Below, piece after piece: positions 46,616 to 55,741 of a stretch of DNA of 64,000 bases (within the stretch, counting starts at the first letter, position 1; every line of letters starts with the position of its first letter). The translations under genes and the position numbers were made by a program. The stretch spans positions 62,001 to 126,000 of the forward strand of contig NZ_AJVC01000001.1 of the NCBI RefSeq assembly GCF_000261365.1. The letters run 5' to 3'. The DNA is from Herbaspirillum sp. GW103 (GTDB lineage Bacteria > Pseudomonadota > Gammaproteobacteria > Burkholderiales > Burkholderiaceae_D). The notes beneath the pieces were generated by a model. The model saw nothing but the letters and a program-made list of their open reading frames with translations. It made no database searches and was not told where the DNA came from.

Positions 46616-47734
46616 ATGAAATCGTTTTCATTTGCCCCGGAAACCCCCGTGCGTCCGTCCATCAAACAAGTTGCCCATCTGGCTGGCGTCTCCATTGCCA
46701 CCGTCTCGCGCCTGCTCAACAAGCCAGGCTCGGTCAGTGCGGAAACCGCCGAGAAGATCCATCGCAGCATCGCCGAGCTGGGCTTTCGTCCCAATTTCAC
46801 CGGGCGCAACCTGCGCGCCGGCAATTCGCGCACGGTCGGGGTGGTGGTGCCGACCCTGTCCAACACGGTCTTCGCCCAGTGCCTGCAAGGTATCGAGCTG
46901 GCAGCGCGGGCGCTGGACTATTCGGTCATGTTCACCACCACCGAATACCTGCCGGAAGACGAATCGGCCGCAGTCGAACTGCTGCTCGGACATCGCGTCG
47001 ATGGCGTGATCCTGACGGTGGCCGATGCCGGCGCCAATGCCACGCTGGACCTGCTGGAACGCGAACGCATTCCCTTCGTGCTGGCCTACAACCAACTGGC
47101 CGCCACCGGTGCGGCCAGCCACCGCGCTTCAGTTTCGGTAGACAACCGCGTCGCTGCCTGCGATGCCGTCAGCCACCTGATCGCGCTGGGGCATCGCCGC
47201 ATCCAGATGCTCTCGGGGCGCTTCAATGCCTCCGATCGCGCCATGCAGCGCCATAGCGGCTATCTCGATGCCATGCAGGCCGCAGGTCTCACGCCGCTGC
47301 CGGCCATCGAGGTCGAGCGCCATACGCTCACGGCCGCCACCGACTATCAGCAGATGATGGCCGATCCGCTGCACCGTCCCACGGCCCTGTTCTGTTCCAA
47401 CGACCTGCTGGCCCTGAGTGCCATGCGCGACCTGCGCGCGCTGGGCTTGCAGGTGCCGGGCGATATCTCGGTGATGGGTTTCGACGGCATTCCCGTGGGG
47501 GCCCTCATCGAGCCGGTGCTGGCCAGCGTGGTTCAACCTTCGGAGCAGATTGGCGATGTCGCCCTGCGCACCCTGGTCGAGGCCATCGAGCGTGCGGTGC
47601 CTGCGGCGGCCGTGGCTGCCGCCGGGGAGGGGCCCGCCATCAGCACTGCCGCCACCGACGCCGTGCGCCACATCCTCCCGCACGTCCTGCGCGCGGGCGG
47701 GTCGGTGGCGCCGCCTGCACCGCTTTCGTCGTGA
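46616..47734 (+). CDS. LacI-family transcriptional regulator
   Basis: A 372-residue repressor. Its N-terminal helix-turn-helix reads SIKQVAHLAGVSIATVSRLLN, with the hinge helix near residue 60, then a periplasmic-binding-protein-like ligand domain (VGVVVPTLSNTVFAQ, then MGFDGIPVG). A ten-base palindrome TTCAATTGAA (46520-46529) lies in its upstream region and could be an operator. It heads an ABC importer operon on the same strand, which it likely regulates in response to the transported substrate. Confidence 0.92.
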   Translation: MKSFSFAPETPVRPSIKQVAHLAGVSIATVSRLLNKPGSVSAETAEKIHRSIAELGFRPNFTGRNLRAGNSRTVGVVVPTLSNTVFAQCLQGIELAARALDYSVMFTTTEYLPEDESAAVELLLGHRVDGVILTVADAGANATLDLLERERIPFVLAYNQLAATGAASHRASVSVDNRVAACDAVSHLIALGHRRIQMLSGRFNASDRAMQRHSGYLDAMQAAGLTPLPAIEVERHTLTAATDYQQMMADPLHRPTALFCSNDLLALSAMRDLRALGLQVPGDISVMGFDGIPVGALIEPVLASVVQPSEQIGDVALRTLVEAIERAVPAAAVAAAGEGPAISTAATDAVRHILPHVLRAGGSVAPPAPLSS

Positions 47735-47795
47735 TGTATCCGCAATGGCTCATTCGTTGTCCCCTCGTTGTTCAACCTCTAGGAAAGGATCTGAC

Positions 47796-48803
47796 ATGTT
47801 CCTGAAACGTGTTATTCAAACCGCTGCCGGCGCGCTGTTGCTGTCGGCTTCCCTGGCTGCATCGGCCCAGACCGCGATCTGCTACAACTGTCCGCCCGAG
47901 TGGGCCGACTGGGCCGCGCAGATCAAGGCCATCAAGGACAAGACCGGCATCACCGTGCCGCCCGACAACAAGAACAGCGGCCAGGCCCTGGCCCAGCTGA
48001 CCGCCGAGAAAGCCAGTCCGGTGGCTGATTTCACCTACCTGGGCGTGTCCTTCGGCATTGAAGCGAAGAAAAAGGACCTGGTGGCCGCCTACAAGCCGGC
48101 GCACTGGGATGACATTCCCAACGGACTGAAGGATCCTGACGGTTACTGGGTCACCATCCACTCCGGCACCCTGGGCATCATGGTCAACGTCGATGCCTTG
48201 AAGGGCAAGCCCGTGCCCAAGTCCTGGGCCGACCTGCAGAAGCCCGAATACAAGGGCCTGATCGGCTACCTCGACCCGGCCTCGGCCTTCGTCGGTTATG
48301 TCGGCGCGGTGGCCATCAACCAGGCCATGGGCGGCACGCTGGACGATTTCTCGCCGGCCATCACCTACTTCAAGAACCTGCAGAAGAACCAGCCCATCGT
48401 CCCCAAGCAGACTTCCTACGCGCGTCTGATCTCGGGCGAGATTCCCATCCTGCTGGGCTATGACTTCGACGCCTATCGCGCCAAGTACAAGGACCACGCC
48501 AACGTGGCCTTCGTGATCCCCACCGAAGGGACCGTCACCGTGCCCTACGTGGTCTCGCTGGTGAAGAACGGTCCGCACCAGGCCGACGCCAAGAAGGTGC
48601 TGGACTTCCTGCTGTCCGACCAGGGCCAGGCCATCTGGGCCAATGCCTACCTGCGTCCGGTGCGTGCCTCGGCCATGTCCAAGGAAGCTCAAGCGCGCTT
48701 CCTGCCGGCTGCTGAATACGCCCGTGCCAAGTCGGTGGACTACGGCAAGATGGCCGAAGCCCAGCGCAAGTTCGGCGAGCGTTACCTGGCCGAAGTGCGT
48801 TGA
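47796..48803 (+). CDS. ABC transporter periplasmic substrate-binding protein
   Basis: A 335-residue protein with a signal peptide (MFLKRVIQ, hydrophobic core, cleavage after ASA) and the fold of the iron, polyamine, thiamine and phosphonate binder group (SBP_bac_6/8; motifs such as WADLQKPEYKGLIGYLDP). Two cysteines near the mature start (CYNC) may form a disulfide. AGGAAAGGATC precedes the ATG. It begins the importer genes 62 bases after the LacI gene. The operon's final phosphodiesterase suggests a phosphodiester ligand. Confidence 0.9.
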   Translation: MFLKRVIQTAAGALLLSASLAASAQTAICYNCPPEWADWAAQIKAIKDKTGITVPPDNKNSGQALAQLTAEKASPVADFTYLGVSFGIEAKKKDLVAAYKPAHWDDIPNGLKDPDGYWVTIHSGTLGIMVNVDALKGKPVPKSWADLQKPEYKGLIGYLDPASAFVGYVGAVAINQAMGGTLDDFSPAITYFKNLQKNQPIVPKQTSYARLISGEIPILLGYDFDAYRAKYKDHANVAFVIPTEGTVTVPYVVSLVKNGPHQADAKKVLDFLLSDQGQAIWANAYLRPVRASAMSKEAQARFLPAAEYARAKSVDYGKMAEAQRKFGERYLAEVR

Positions 48804-48824
48804 ATGCAGACCGCAGGAGCAAGC

Positions 48825-49682
48825 ATGAAAAGCATGATCCCCTCCGTCTCCGGTGCGCGCCCTCGGACCGCAGGCAACGGCGTGTGGCTGTGGTTCGCCC
48901 TGCCCGGGTTGACGATCTTCTGCGCCTTCTGGCTGCTGCCCATGGTGCGGCTGGTCGGCGTGGGCGCCTCGGGACCGGAGGGGGCGATGGCCTATCTGGC
49001 GGTGCTGACCAACCGTCATTACTTCACCAGCCTGGTCTCCACGCTGTTGTTGTCGGCGGTGGTGACGGCTGCCACGCTGGCCATCTCGGTGTTCGTGGGC
49101 TTGTTCCTGCAACGCAATCGCTTTCCCGGCCAGTCGCTGTTGCTGGCCATGCTGACCTTCCCGCTGGCGTTTCCCGGCGTGGTGGTCGGCTTCATGGTCA
49201 TCATGCTGGCCGGGCGCCAGGGTCTGATCGGTTCACTGACCAACTGGCTCTTCGGTGAATCGTTGGTGTTTGCGTATTCGCTGGCGGGGCTGTTTCTGGG
49301 GTATCTGTATTTCTCGATTCCTCGTGTGATCCTGACCGTCGTGGCCGCCGCCGAAAAGCTCGACCCGTCGCTGGAAGAAGCGGCGCGCTCGCTGGGCGCC
49401 AGGCCCTGGCAGGTGCTGCTGCACGTGGTGCTGCCGGCACTGCTGCCGGCGCTGATCTCGTCGGGTGCGATCTGTTTTGCCACCAGCGTCGGTGCCTTCG
49501 GGACGGCTTTCACGCTGGCGGCCAATATCGATGTACTGCCCATGACCATCTACAACGAATTTACCGGCTACGCCAACTTTGCCACGGCCGCTTCGCTGTC
49601 CATCGTGCTGGGGCTGTTCACCTGGGCCGTGCTGGCGCTGGCGCGTTCGCTCACCGGCAGCGGCGTTGCGGCGGCGGCATAA
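48825..49682 (+). CDS. ABC transporter permease (first)
   Basis: A 285-residue membrane protein with six hydrophobic segments and the permease EAA motif (EEAARSLGARPWQVLLHVVLP), which contacts the ATPase. The start at 48825 (MKSMIPS) has AGGAG six bases upstream and is preferred over an ATG at 48804 next to the previous stop. It is followed by the second permease after 10 bases. It belongs to the same sub-family as permeases for Fe(III), polyamines and 2-aminoethylphosphonate. Confidence 0.92.
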   Translation: MKSMIPSVSGARPRTAGNGVWLWFALPGLTIFCAFWLLPMVRLVGVGASGPEGAMAYLAVLTNRHYFTSLVSTLLLSAVVTAATLAISVFVGLFLQRNRFPGQSLLLAMLTFPLAFPGVVVGFMVIMLAGRQGLIGSLTNWLFGESLVFAYSLAGLFLGYLYFSIPRVILTVVAAAEKLDPSLEEAARSLGARPWQVLLHVVLPALLPALISSGAICFATSVGAFGTAFTLAANIDVLPMTIYNEFTGYANFATAASLSIVLGLFTWAVLALARSLTGSGVAAAA

Positions 49683-49692
49683 GGAAGAGGCC

Positions 49693-50496
49693 ATGCAGAA
49701 TCGTTTCCGTTTTTATCTTCAGTTGGCCTTCACGCTGCTGGTCTGCGCCTTCCTGGTGGTGCCGGTGGTGCTGTCGATGCTGGCCGGTGTGACCGAGAAT
49801 TTCTTCGTCGGTTTGTCCAGCGGGCTCACGCTGCGCTGGGTAGCCCAGGTGTGGGACATGTACCAGCCCACCATCTGGCGCTCGCTCATCATCGCGCTGG
49901 CCTGCCTGGCGGTGACGCTGGTGGCGGGAGTGCCGCTGGCCTACATGCTGGCGCGCTATCGCGGTGGTCACAGTCGCCTGGCGCGCATCATCGAAGAATT
50001 GCTGATGATGCCGGTGGCTGTGCCCGGGCTGGCCACTGCGCTGGCGCTGATCATGGCCTATGGTCAGCTGCGCGAGTTCCGCGCCAGCATCTTCTTCATC
50101 CTGGTCGGCCATGTCATCTTCACGCTGCCCTTCATGGTGCGGCCGGTGCTGGCGGTGATGCAGTCCTCGCAGCTGGCGCAACTGGAAGAAGCCGCCGCCA
50201 GCCTCGGTGCCGGGCGCCTGCGTCGCTTCTTCGGCATCGTCATTCCCAATGCGGCCTCGGGCATTCTGGCCGGGGCGCTCATGGTCGTGACGCTGTCCAT
50301 CGGCGAATTCAACATCACCTGGATGCTGCACACGCCGCTGACCCAGACTCTGCCGGTGGGTCTGGCCGATGCTTACGCATCGATGCGGCTGGAGGTGGGA
50401 TCGGCCTATACGCTGATCTTCTTTTTCATGATCATTCCGCTCCTGATCGGCATGCAGTGGGCGACCCAGGCAACACGCAAGAAAGTCAGTCTATGA
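49693..50496 (+). CDS. ABC transporter permease (second)
   Basis: A 267-residue membrane protein with six helices and the EAA loop EEAAASLGAGRLRRFFGIVIP. It pairs with the first permease to make a heterodimeric channel. GGAAGAGG precedes the ATG. Its stop overlaps the start of the ATPase gene by four bases (ATGA), showing coupled translation. Confidence 0.92.
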   Translation: MQNRFRFYLQLAFTLLVCAFLVVPVVLSMLAGVTENFFVGLSSGLTLRWVAQVWDMYQPTIWRSLIIALACLAVTLVAGVPLAYMLARYRGGHSRLARIIEELLMMPVAVPGLATALALIMAYGQLREFRASIFFILVGHVIFTLPFMVRPVLAVMQSSQLAQLEEAAASLGAGRLRRFFGIVIPNAASGILAGALMVVTLSIGEFNITWMLHTPLTQTLPVGLADAYASMRLEVGSAYTLIFFFMIIPLLIGMQWATQATRKKVSL

Positions 50497-51587
50497 AGCC
50501 CAAGCAAGAAGCCGTTTCCATCCGCCTGCAGCAATGCGCCAAGTCCTTTTCCAACGGTACGCGTGCGCTGCAGCCGCTGGACCTTGATATCCATCCCGGT
50601 GAAACCCTGGTTCTGCTGGGGCCCTCGGGCTGCGGCAAGACCACCACGCTGCGCATGATCGCGGGGCTGGAGTTTCCCGATATGGGCGGGCAAGTCTTCT
50701 TCGGTGACGAAGACGTGACTGCCTTGCCGATTGAAAAGCGCGGTGTAGGCATGGTGTTCCAGAACTATGCGCTGTTTCCCAACATGAGCGTGGGCGAGAA
50801 CATCGCCTATGGCATGAAGATCCGCAAGATCCCCGCCGGCGAACGCGCCGAGCAGGTGGAACGCCTGTTGGACATGGTGCATCTGCAGGGCCTGTCGCAT
50901 CGCCGCGTGGACCAGCTCTCGGGCGGCCAGAAGCAGCGCGTGGCATTGGCGCGCGCACTGGCCATGGAGCCGCGCGTGCTGCTGCTGGACGAACCGCTGA
51001 CCGCTCTGGACGCCAAGCTGCGCGAAGCCGTGCGCAGCGATCTCAACAAGCTGCTGCGTGGTCTGGGCATCACCGCCATCTACGTCACCCACGACCAGGG
51101 CGAGGCCATGGCGCTGGGAGACCGCATCGTGGTCATGGAACGTGGCAGGATCTCGCAGATCGGCACGCCGCGTGAAATCTACTATCATCCGGCCAATGAC
51201 TTCGTGGCCGATTTCATCGGCGCGATGAATCGCGTGCAAGGTATCGTTTCAGGAGATAGATTGTTGTTGCCCAGCGGAAGCCTGCCGCTGCTGGAGCAGC
51301 TCGATGCGGCACAACAAGGGCAGCAGGCCTGCGCGTTGTTCCGTCCCGAAGATGTCGAGGTAGTGGATGTCACCGAAGCCGATGCCCAGTGCGTGCGCGG
51401 CAAGTTGCTCAACATCTTTTTCCTCGGCGACCGCAGCCGTTTTGAAATCGAGATCGGCACCGAGCGTCCCGTCATCGCCGAGACCAGCCGCCGTGGCTGG
51501 TGGGAGGCCGGGCAGCAGATCGCCATTCGCGTGCCCGCCGAGGCACTGGTGAAACTGGCGCCGCGCGCCGAGAAGGAGAGCGCATGA
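50493..51587 (+). CDS. ABC transporter ATP-binding protein with TOBE domain
   Basis: A 364-residue ATPase. Walker A GPSGCGKTT, Q-loop FQNYALFPNM, signature LSGGQKQRV, Walker B VLLLDEPL and switch His in VTHDQGEA are all intact. The C-terminal quarter (from about residue 245) is a TOBE/OB regulatory domain. It energises the two permeases. It overlaps the permease before it and the phosphodiesterase after it by four bases each, so all are one operon. Confidence 0.95.
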   Translation: MKPKQEAVSIRLQQCAKSFSNGTRALQPLDLDIHPGETLVLLGPSGCGKTTTLRMIAGLEFPDMGGQVFFGDEDVTALPIEKRGVGMVFQNYALFPNMSVGENIAYGMKIRKIPAGERAEQVERLLDMVHLQGLSHRRVDQLSGGQKQRVALARALAMEPRVLLLDEPLTALDAKLREAVRSDLNKLLRGLGITAIYVTHDQGEAMALGDRIVVMERGRISQIGTPREIYYHPANDFVADFIGAMNRVQGIVSGDRLLLPSGSLPLLEQLDAAQQGQQACALFRPEDVEVVDVTEADAQCVRGKLLNIFFLGDRSRFEIEIGTERPVIAETSRRGWWEAGQQIAIRVPAEALVKLAPRAEKESA

Positions 51588-52405
51588 TCCTGGGTCAGAT
51601 TTCCGACCTGCACATCAAGACCGATGGCAAGAAATCCTATCGCGTGGTGGATACCGCCGAGGCCTTGCGTCGCTGCGTGCGGCAGGTCAATGCACTGAAG
51701 CAGAAGCCGGATGTGCTGGTCATCACCGGCGATCTGGTGGACTTTGGCAAGCCCGCCGAATATGCCTGCCTGCGTCAATTGCTGGCACCGCTGACCATGC
51801 CCTACTACCTGTTGCCGGGCAACCATGACGAGCGCCGTGCGCTGCGTACCGCGTTTGCCGACCATGCCTACCTGCAGCAGGGGGGCGAGCGCATCGAGTA
51901 TGTGATCGAGCAGTATCCGGTGCGCATCATTGCGCTCGATACCGTGATCCCGCGTGCCAGCGGTGGCGAACTGGCTGCCTCCAGCCTGCTGTGGCTGGAT
52001 GAGGTGCTGGCGCAGCAGCCGCAGCGTCCGACCGTGATTGCCATGCACCACCCGCCCTTTACCACCGGCATCGGACACATGGATGACATGGGGCTGGTCA
52101 ATCCGCAGGCGCTCGAAGCGGTGGTACGCAAGCATCCGCAGGTCGAGCGCATCCTGTGCGGGCACCTGCATCGCTCCATCCAGCGCCGCTTTGGCGGGAC
52201 GCTGGCGACGACTTGTCCGGGGGTGTCGCATCAGGTGCAACTGGATCTGGATGCACAGGCACCGTCCTGCTTCGTGATGGAGCCGCCGGGTTTCCAGTTG
52301 CACTGGTGGGATGCGGCGGCGGCGAGTCTGGTCAGCCATACGGCCTTCATCGGGGAATTCGATGGGCCGTATCCGTTTTATGATGGGGATGAGTTGATCG
52401 ATTGA
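51584..52405 (+). CDS. GpdQ-like metallophosphodiesterase
   Basis: A 273-residue cytosolic di-metal phosphoesterase. The five metal motifs are present: QISDLHIK, TGDLVDFG, LPGNHDERRA, AMHHPPF and GHLHRS. The overall pattern is very close to Enterobacter GpdQ, a glycerophosphodiesterase that also cuts cyclic nucleotides. AAGGAG precedes the ATG, which overlaps the ATPase stop. As the last gene of an importer operon it probably hydrolyses the imported substrate, plausibly a glycerophosphodiester. Confidence 0.9.
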   Translation: MILGQISDLHIKTDGKKSYRVVDTAEALRRCVRQVNALKQKPDVLVITGDLVDFGKPAEYACLRQLLAPLTMPYYLLPGNHDERRALRTAFADHAYLQQGGERIEYVIEQYPVRIIALDTVIPRASGGELAASSLLWLDEVLAQQPQRPTVIAMHHPPFTTGIGHMDDMGLVNPQALEAVVRKHPQVERILCGHLHRSIQRRFGGTLATTCPGVSHQVQLDLDAQAPSCFVMEPPGFQLHWWDAAAASLVSHTAFIGEFDGPYPFYDGDELID

Positions 52406-52425
52406 TCTGTGCAATAGATCAATCG
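52399..52425. repeat. 10-bp perfect hairpin across the gpdQ-like stop codon
   Basis: CGATTGATCT/AGATCAATCG make a ten-pair stem with a seven-base loop that includes the stop codon. A second stem, GCCGCC/GGCGGC, follows. There is no T run, so this is a candidate mRNA-end stabiliser or weak terminator of the importer operon. Confidence 0.6.
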
Positions 52426-52468
52426 GGGCCGCCGCAGCGATGGCGGCGATGAATGGAAGTAGGGGATA

Positions 52469-52795
52469 TCACTTCCAGACCAGCGCAATCACCGGCGGCT
52501 CGCCATAATCCTCGCAACGGTCATTGATGGCCGTGCAGCAGAATTCCACATCTTCCACCAGATCTGGCAGGCGCTGGTGCAGGTCGGCGCTGTGGCTGAT
52601 CTCGATGGTCAGCACTTCCTTGGGTTTGAGCCTGAACTTGCACATGCCGTCGTCATCGCGCAGATAGGACAGGCAATCGACCCAGGCATCCATGCTGCGG
52701 CCATAGAAATCCGGGAAGCCGAAGGCTTGCGCGCTTTCGGTGTGGAAGCTCTCCCAGTCGGTGATGCGGTCGCCCGCCAGTTGTACGGTGGCCAT
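52469..52795 (-). CDS. Barstar-family protein
   Basis: A 108-residue protein with the barstar (barnase inhibitor) signature FGFPDFYGRSMDAWVDCLSYL and a final strand PPVIALVWK. Barstar-like proteins bind and block secreted or toxin ribonucleases. No barnase-like gene was found within the window, so the partner is distant or the protein has another role. It lies 12 bases downstream of exbD on the same strand. Confidence 0.9.
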   Translation of the reverse strand: MATVQLAGDRITDWESFHTESAQAFGFPDFYGRSMDAWVDCLSYLRDDDGMCKFRLKPKEVLTIEISHSADLHQRLPDLVEDVEFCCTAINDRCEDYGEPPVIALVWK

Positions 52796-52807
52796 GCCTG
52801 CTCTCTT

Positions 52808-53251
52808 TCAGTTTGCTTTCTTCTCGCGCTTGCCGCCGTCCTTGGGATCGGTGACGAAGCCCAGCTTGGTCAGCCCCGCACCCTGCGCGGCTGACATCAC
52901 TTCAGCGATCATTTCATAACGGGTCGACTTGTCGGCACGCAACTGCAGCTCGGGCTGCGGCTTCTTGGCCGCAGCCGTGGCCAGGCGCGCATCCATGTCC
53001 TCTGCGCTGACCGGCTGGTCGTCCCAGTACAGCTTGCCGGCGGCATCGATGCCCAGGGTGATGGTCTCCGGTTTTTCCGGGGCCGGGCTGGACTGCGCGG
53101 TGGGCAGGTCCAGCTTCAGGGCGTGGGTGAACATGGGTGCGGTGATGATGAAGATCACCAGCAGCACCAGCATCACGTCCACCATCGGGGTGACGTTGAT
53201 GTCGGCCATCGGGCCCGAGTTGTGGTTGTCGTTGAATCCGCCGAAACTCAT
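52808..53251 (-). CDS. exbD: ExbD/TolR-family energy-transducing protein
   Basis: A 147-residue protein with one membrane helix near residues 22-44 holding the conserved Asp (INVTPMVDVMLVLLVIFI) and a periplasmic domain. It forms the proton-driven motor with ExbB that powers TonB-dependent uptake. The short Gly/Asn-rich start and the C-terminal Lys-rich tail are family-like. exbB lies 33 bases upstream. No tonB is in the window. Confidence 0.93.
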   Translation of the reverse strand: MSFGGFNDNHNSGPMADINVTPMVDVMLVLLVIFIITAPMFTHALKLDLPTAQSSPAPEKPETITLGIDAAGKLYWDDQPVSAEDMDARLATAAAKKPQPELQLRADKSTRYEMIAEVMSAAQGAGLTKLGFVTDPKDGGKREKKAN

Positions 53252-53284
53252 GATGGACTCCTCTCAAAGGTCGTGTCGAAGAAA

Positions 53285-53980
53285 TTATTTACGCATGCCG
53301 CCGACGCGCTCGCCGGTGGTCAGATACGCATGCAGGTCGTGCGCGAAGCCATCCAGTTCGGCCAGCACCACGCGATTGATGCGGGTGAAGGCGTTGTAGG
53401 CCAGCACGGCGGGGATGGCCACCAACAGGCCCAGCGCGGTCATGATCAGCGCCTCGCCCACGGGACCGGCCACCTTGTCGATCTGCACCGTGCCGCTGGC
53501 CGAGACCGCCACCAGCGCATGGTAGATACCCCAGACGGTGCCAAACAGACCGACGAAGGGGGCCGTGGAGCCGACCGAGGCCAGCAGGGTGAGGCCGCGT
53601 TCCAGGCGCGCCGAGACCCGGTTGATTTCGCGACGCAGGGTGCGCGTGATCAGTTCACCCGGATCGGTGGCGGCGTTGAGCGATGGCGTACCTTGCTGGC
53701 GGGTGCCGATGTCGGCGGCTTCGGCGGCGCGTTCGGCCATGGGGGTGTAGATCAGTTCGCTGTCCACGCGCTGCATGGCGGCGGTGGCATCGGCCAGGGT
53801 CGGTGCCTGCCAGAACTGTTCCAGCGCATTGCTGCCACGGCGGATGCGCCAGGCGGCCCAGGCCTTGGAGAGGATGTAGAACCAGCTGGCGATCGACATG
53901 AGCAACAGCAGATAGGCCACCGAGTGGGAAACGGCATCGCCTTGCGCCCAGTAGTGGGCAAATCCAATGTTCTGTTCCAT
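53285..53980 (-). CDS. exbB: ExbB/TolQ/MotA-family proton channel
   Basis: A 231-residue protein with three membrane helices. The conserved region STAPFVGLFGTVWGIYHAL, together with PVGEALIMTALGLLVAIPAV, marks the ExbB/TolQ family. It pairs with ExbD to convert the proton gradient into work on TonB. The pairing with exbD downstream, not with tolA or tolB, favours ExbB over TolQ. Confidence 0.92.
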   Translation of the reverse strand: MEQNIGFAHYWAQGDAVSHSVAYLLLLMSIASWFYILSKAWAAWRIRRGSNALEQFWQAPTLADATAAMQRVDSELIYTPMAERAAEAADIGTRQQGTPSLNAATDPGELITRTLRREINRVSARLERGLTLLASVGSTAPFVGLFGTVWGIYHALVAVSASGTVQIDKVAGPVGEALIMTALGLLVAIPAVLAYNAFTRINRVVLAELDGFAHDLHAYLTTGERVGGMRK

Positions 53981-54137
53981 GGTAGGTGCTTTCGGGAAAG
54001 ACGCCGCGCTTGCGGCAGGGAGTCAATGACGGTGAAGTCCGGGGCAGTCGCTTGGAGCGGCCGGCCCCAAAAAAATTCGCTGCCGGACCTGGTGGGGCGC
54101 GGCAGCGTCGGGCATTTCCTGTGGTGGCGGGCCAGGC

Positions 54138-54944
54138 TTACTTGAAGCCCAGCACATCCTGCATGTCATACAGGCCGGTCTCTTTGTCGGCCAGGAAGCG
54201 CGCGGCGCGCAGGCTGCCCATGGCGTACGAGACGCGGCTGGACGACTTGTGCGAAATCTCGATGCGCTCGCCGATGCCGGCAAACAGCACCGTGTGATCG
54301 CCAATGATGTCGCCGCCGCGCACGGTGGCAAAGCCGATGGAGGACGGATCGCGTTCACCGGTGACGCCTTCGCGTGCATAAACCGCGACGTCGTCGAGCT
54401 TCTTGCCCAGCGCATCGGCGATGACTTCGCCCATCTTCAGCGCCGTGCCGGAAGGTGCATCGACCTTGTGGCGGTGATGGGCTTCGATGATCTCGATGTC
54501 GTAGCCGTGCGAGAAATTCTTGGCCGCCAGTTCCAGCAACTTCATGGTGACGTTGACGCCCACGCTCATGTTGGGGGCGGCCATGATGGCGGTGCGCTTG
54601 GCGAATTCGGCGATGGCCGCTTTGCCTTCGGCTTCGAAGCCGGTGGTGCCGATGACTACCTTCACGCCATGGGCGGCGCAGTATTCGAGGTGCTTGAGGG
54701 TGCCTTCCGGACGGGTGAAGTCGATCAGTACGTCAGCCCCGGCCAGGCCGCGTGCCAGGTCCGATTCAATGATCACGCCCGTGGTTTTGCCCAGGAACAG
54801 GCCGGCATCGGTGCCGATGGCCGCTGAGGTGGGCGTATCGAGGGCGCCGGAGAGCTTGAGATCCTCGGCGTTGAGGATGGCTTCGATCAGCATGCGGCCC
54901 ATGCGCCCGGAGGCGCCGGTCACCGCGATATTCAATGCAGTCAT
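54138..54944 (-). CDS. dapB: 4-hydroxy-tetrahydrodipicolinate reductase
   Basis: A 268-residue enzyme of the diaminopimelate/lysine pathway that reduces the DapA product with NAD(P)H. The cofactor site is [12 protein letters not shown] at the N-terminus; the catalytic and substrate region is [15 protein letters not shown]. It ends with [11 protein letters not shown]. The length is typical. It lies 36 bases downstream of bamE on the same strand. Confidence 0.97.
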   Translation of the reverse strand: MTALNIAVTGASGRMGRMLIEAILNAEDLKLSGALDTPTSAAIGTDAGLFLGKTTGVIIESDLARGLAGADVLIDFTRPEGTLKHLEYCAAHGVKVVIGTTGFEAEGKAAIAEFAKRTAIMAAPNMSVGVNVTMKLLELAAKNFSHGYDIEIIEAHHRHKVDAPSGTALKMGEVIADALGKKLDDVAVYAREGVTGERDPSSIGFATVRGGDIIGDHTVLFAGIGERIEISHKSSSRVSYAMGSLRAARFLADKETGLYDMQDVLGFK

Positions 54945-54980
54945 GTGAAACTCGGAAGAAGGAAGTGCAGGAGACAGGGC

Positions 54981-55547
54981 TTACTTGTTGGTGGCCGAGG
55001 AAGGCGCCACCGGCGAGGCCGGCTTGATCTCGCTCTCATCCTTGGGTTTGTCAGTGAAGCTGGCCTTGGAACCGACCTTGGCATCGGTGATCAGGGTCAG
55101 GTATTCACTCTCGGTGGGCAGGTTCTGGCCGCCTTCGACGTGATCCAGCAGGTCATCCTTGAAGAACACCGAGACGCGGCTGGTCATGATCTCGCCATTG
55201 CCCTTGGCCAGGCGGAAGTCGTAATCCCAGCGGTTGCTGTGGAACATGTCGGTCAGCAGCGGCGTACCCAGCACGAAGCGCACCTGGTCGCGGGTCAGGC
55301 CCGGGCGCAGTTGCGCCACCATTTCCTTGGAGACGAAGTTGCCCTGCTGGATGTCGATGCGATAGGGCTTGAGGAAGCCGAACAGGCTGTTGCTCTTGCC
55401 GGTCACCTTCACGCCCGAGGTATCGGTGGGCGCCGCCTGTTCCGGCGCCTTGGTCGAGGAACAGCCGGCCAGCGTGACGGCCAGTGCGGCCAACAGGCCG
55501 AGGGCAGCGGTGTGATGACGGGACTTCATTCGGGAAAGCATGCGCAT
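54981..55547 (-). CDS. bamE: Outer-membrane protein assembly lipoprotein BamE
   Basis: A 188-residue lipoprotein with a signal peptide and lipobox LAGC (cleavage before Cys29) and the SmpA/OmlA domain: YRIDIQQGNFV, then LRPGLTRDQVRFVLGTPLLTD and RWDYDF. It supports beta-barrel assembly with BamA and BamD. Three in-frame ATG codons (55547, 55541, 55529) have no clear ribosome site, so the start is uncertain by six residues. It diverges from fur, a very common arrangement in this class. Confidence 0.94.
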   Translation of the reverse strand: MRMLSRMKSRHHTAALGLLAALAVTLAGCSSTKAPEQAAPTDTSGVKVTGKSNSLFGFLKPYRIDIQQGNFVSKEMVAQLRPGLTRDQVRFVLGTPLLTDMFHSNRWDYDFRLAKGNGEIMTSRVSVFFKDDLLDHVEGGQNLPTESEYLTLITDAKVGSKASFTDKPKDESEIKPASPVAPSSATNK

Positions 55548-55741
55548 AAAGATTTCAACCGGGTTGAGCCATGAGCCTAAAGCACTATATGATAAGCTAG
55601 AACTTACTTCTTAAATAGGCATGAGTGCGTTCCGGGTGTAAAAGGGCGTTCCCCACCGCCCCGCCGGAACGGTCCGCCAGGTCTTCCCAGTGGACCGCCG
55701 CGCCTGTTCGAGACCAGTAAACCCCGGGAACCCACTCTACC

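Noticed and set aside
52469-53980. TolQ-TolR rather than ExbB-ExbD
   Set aside because: No tolA, tolB or pal neighbours, and the ExbD sequence (INVTPMVDVMLVLLVIFI with a Gly/Asn-rich start) fits the Exb branch better. A phylogeny would settle it.
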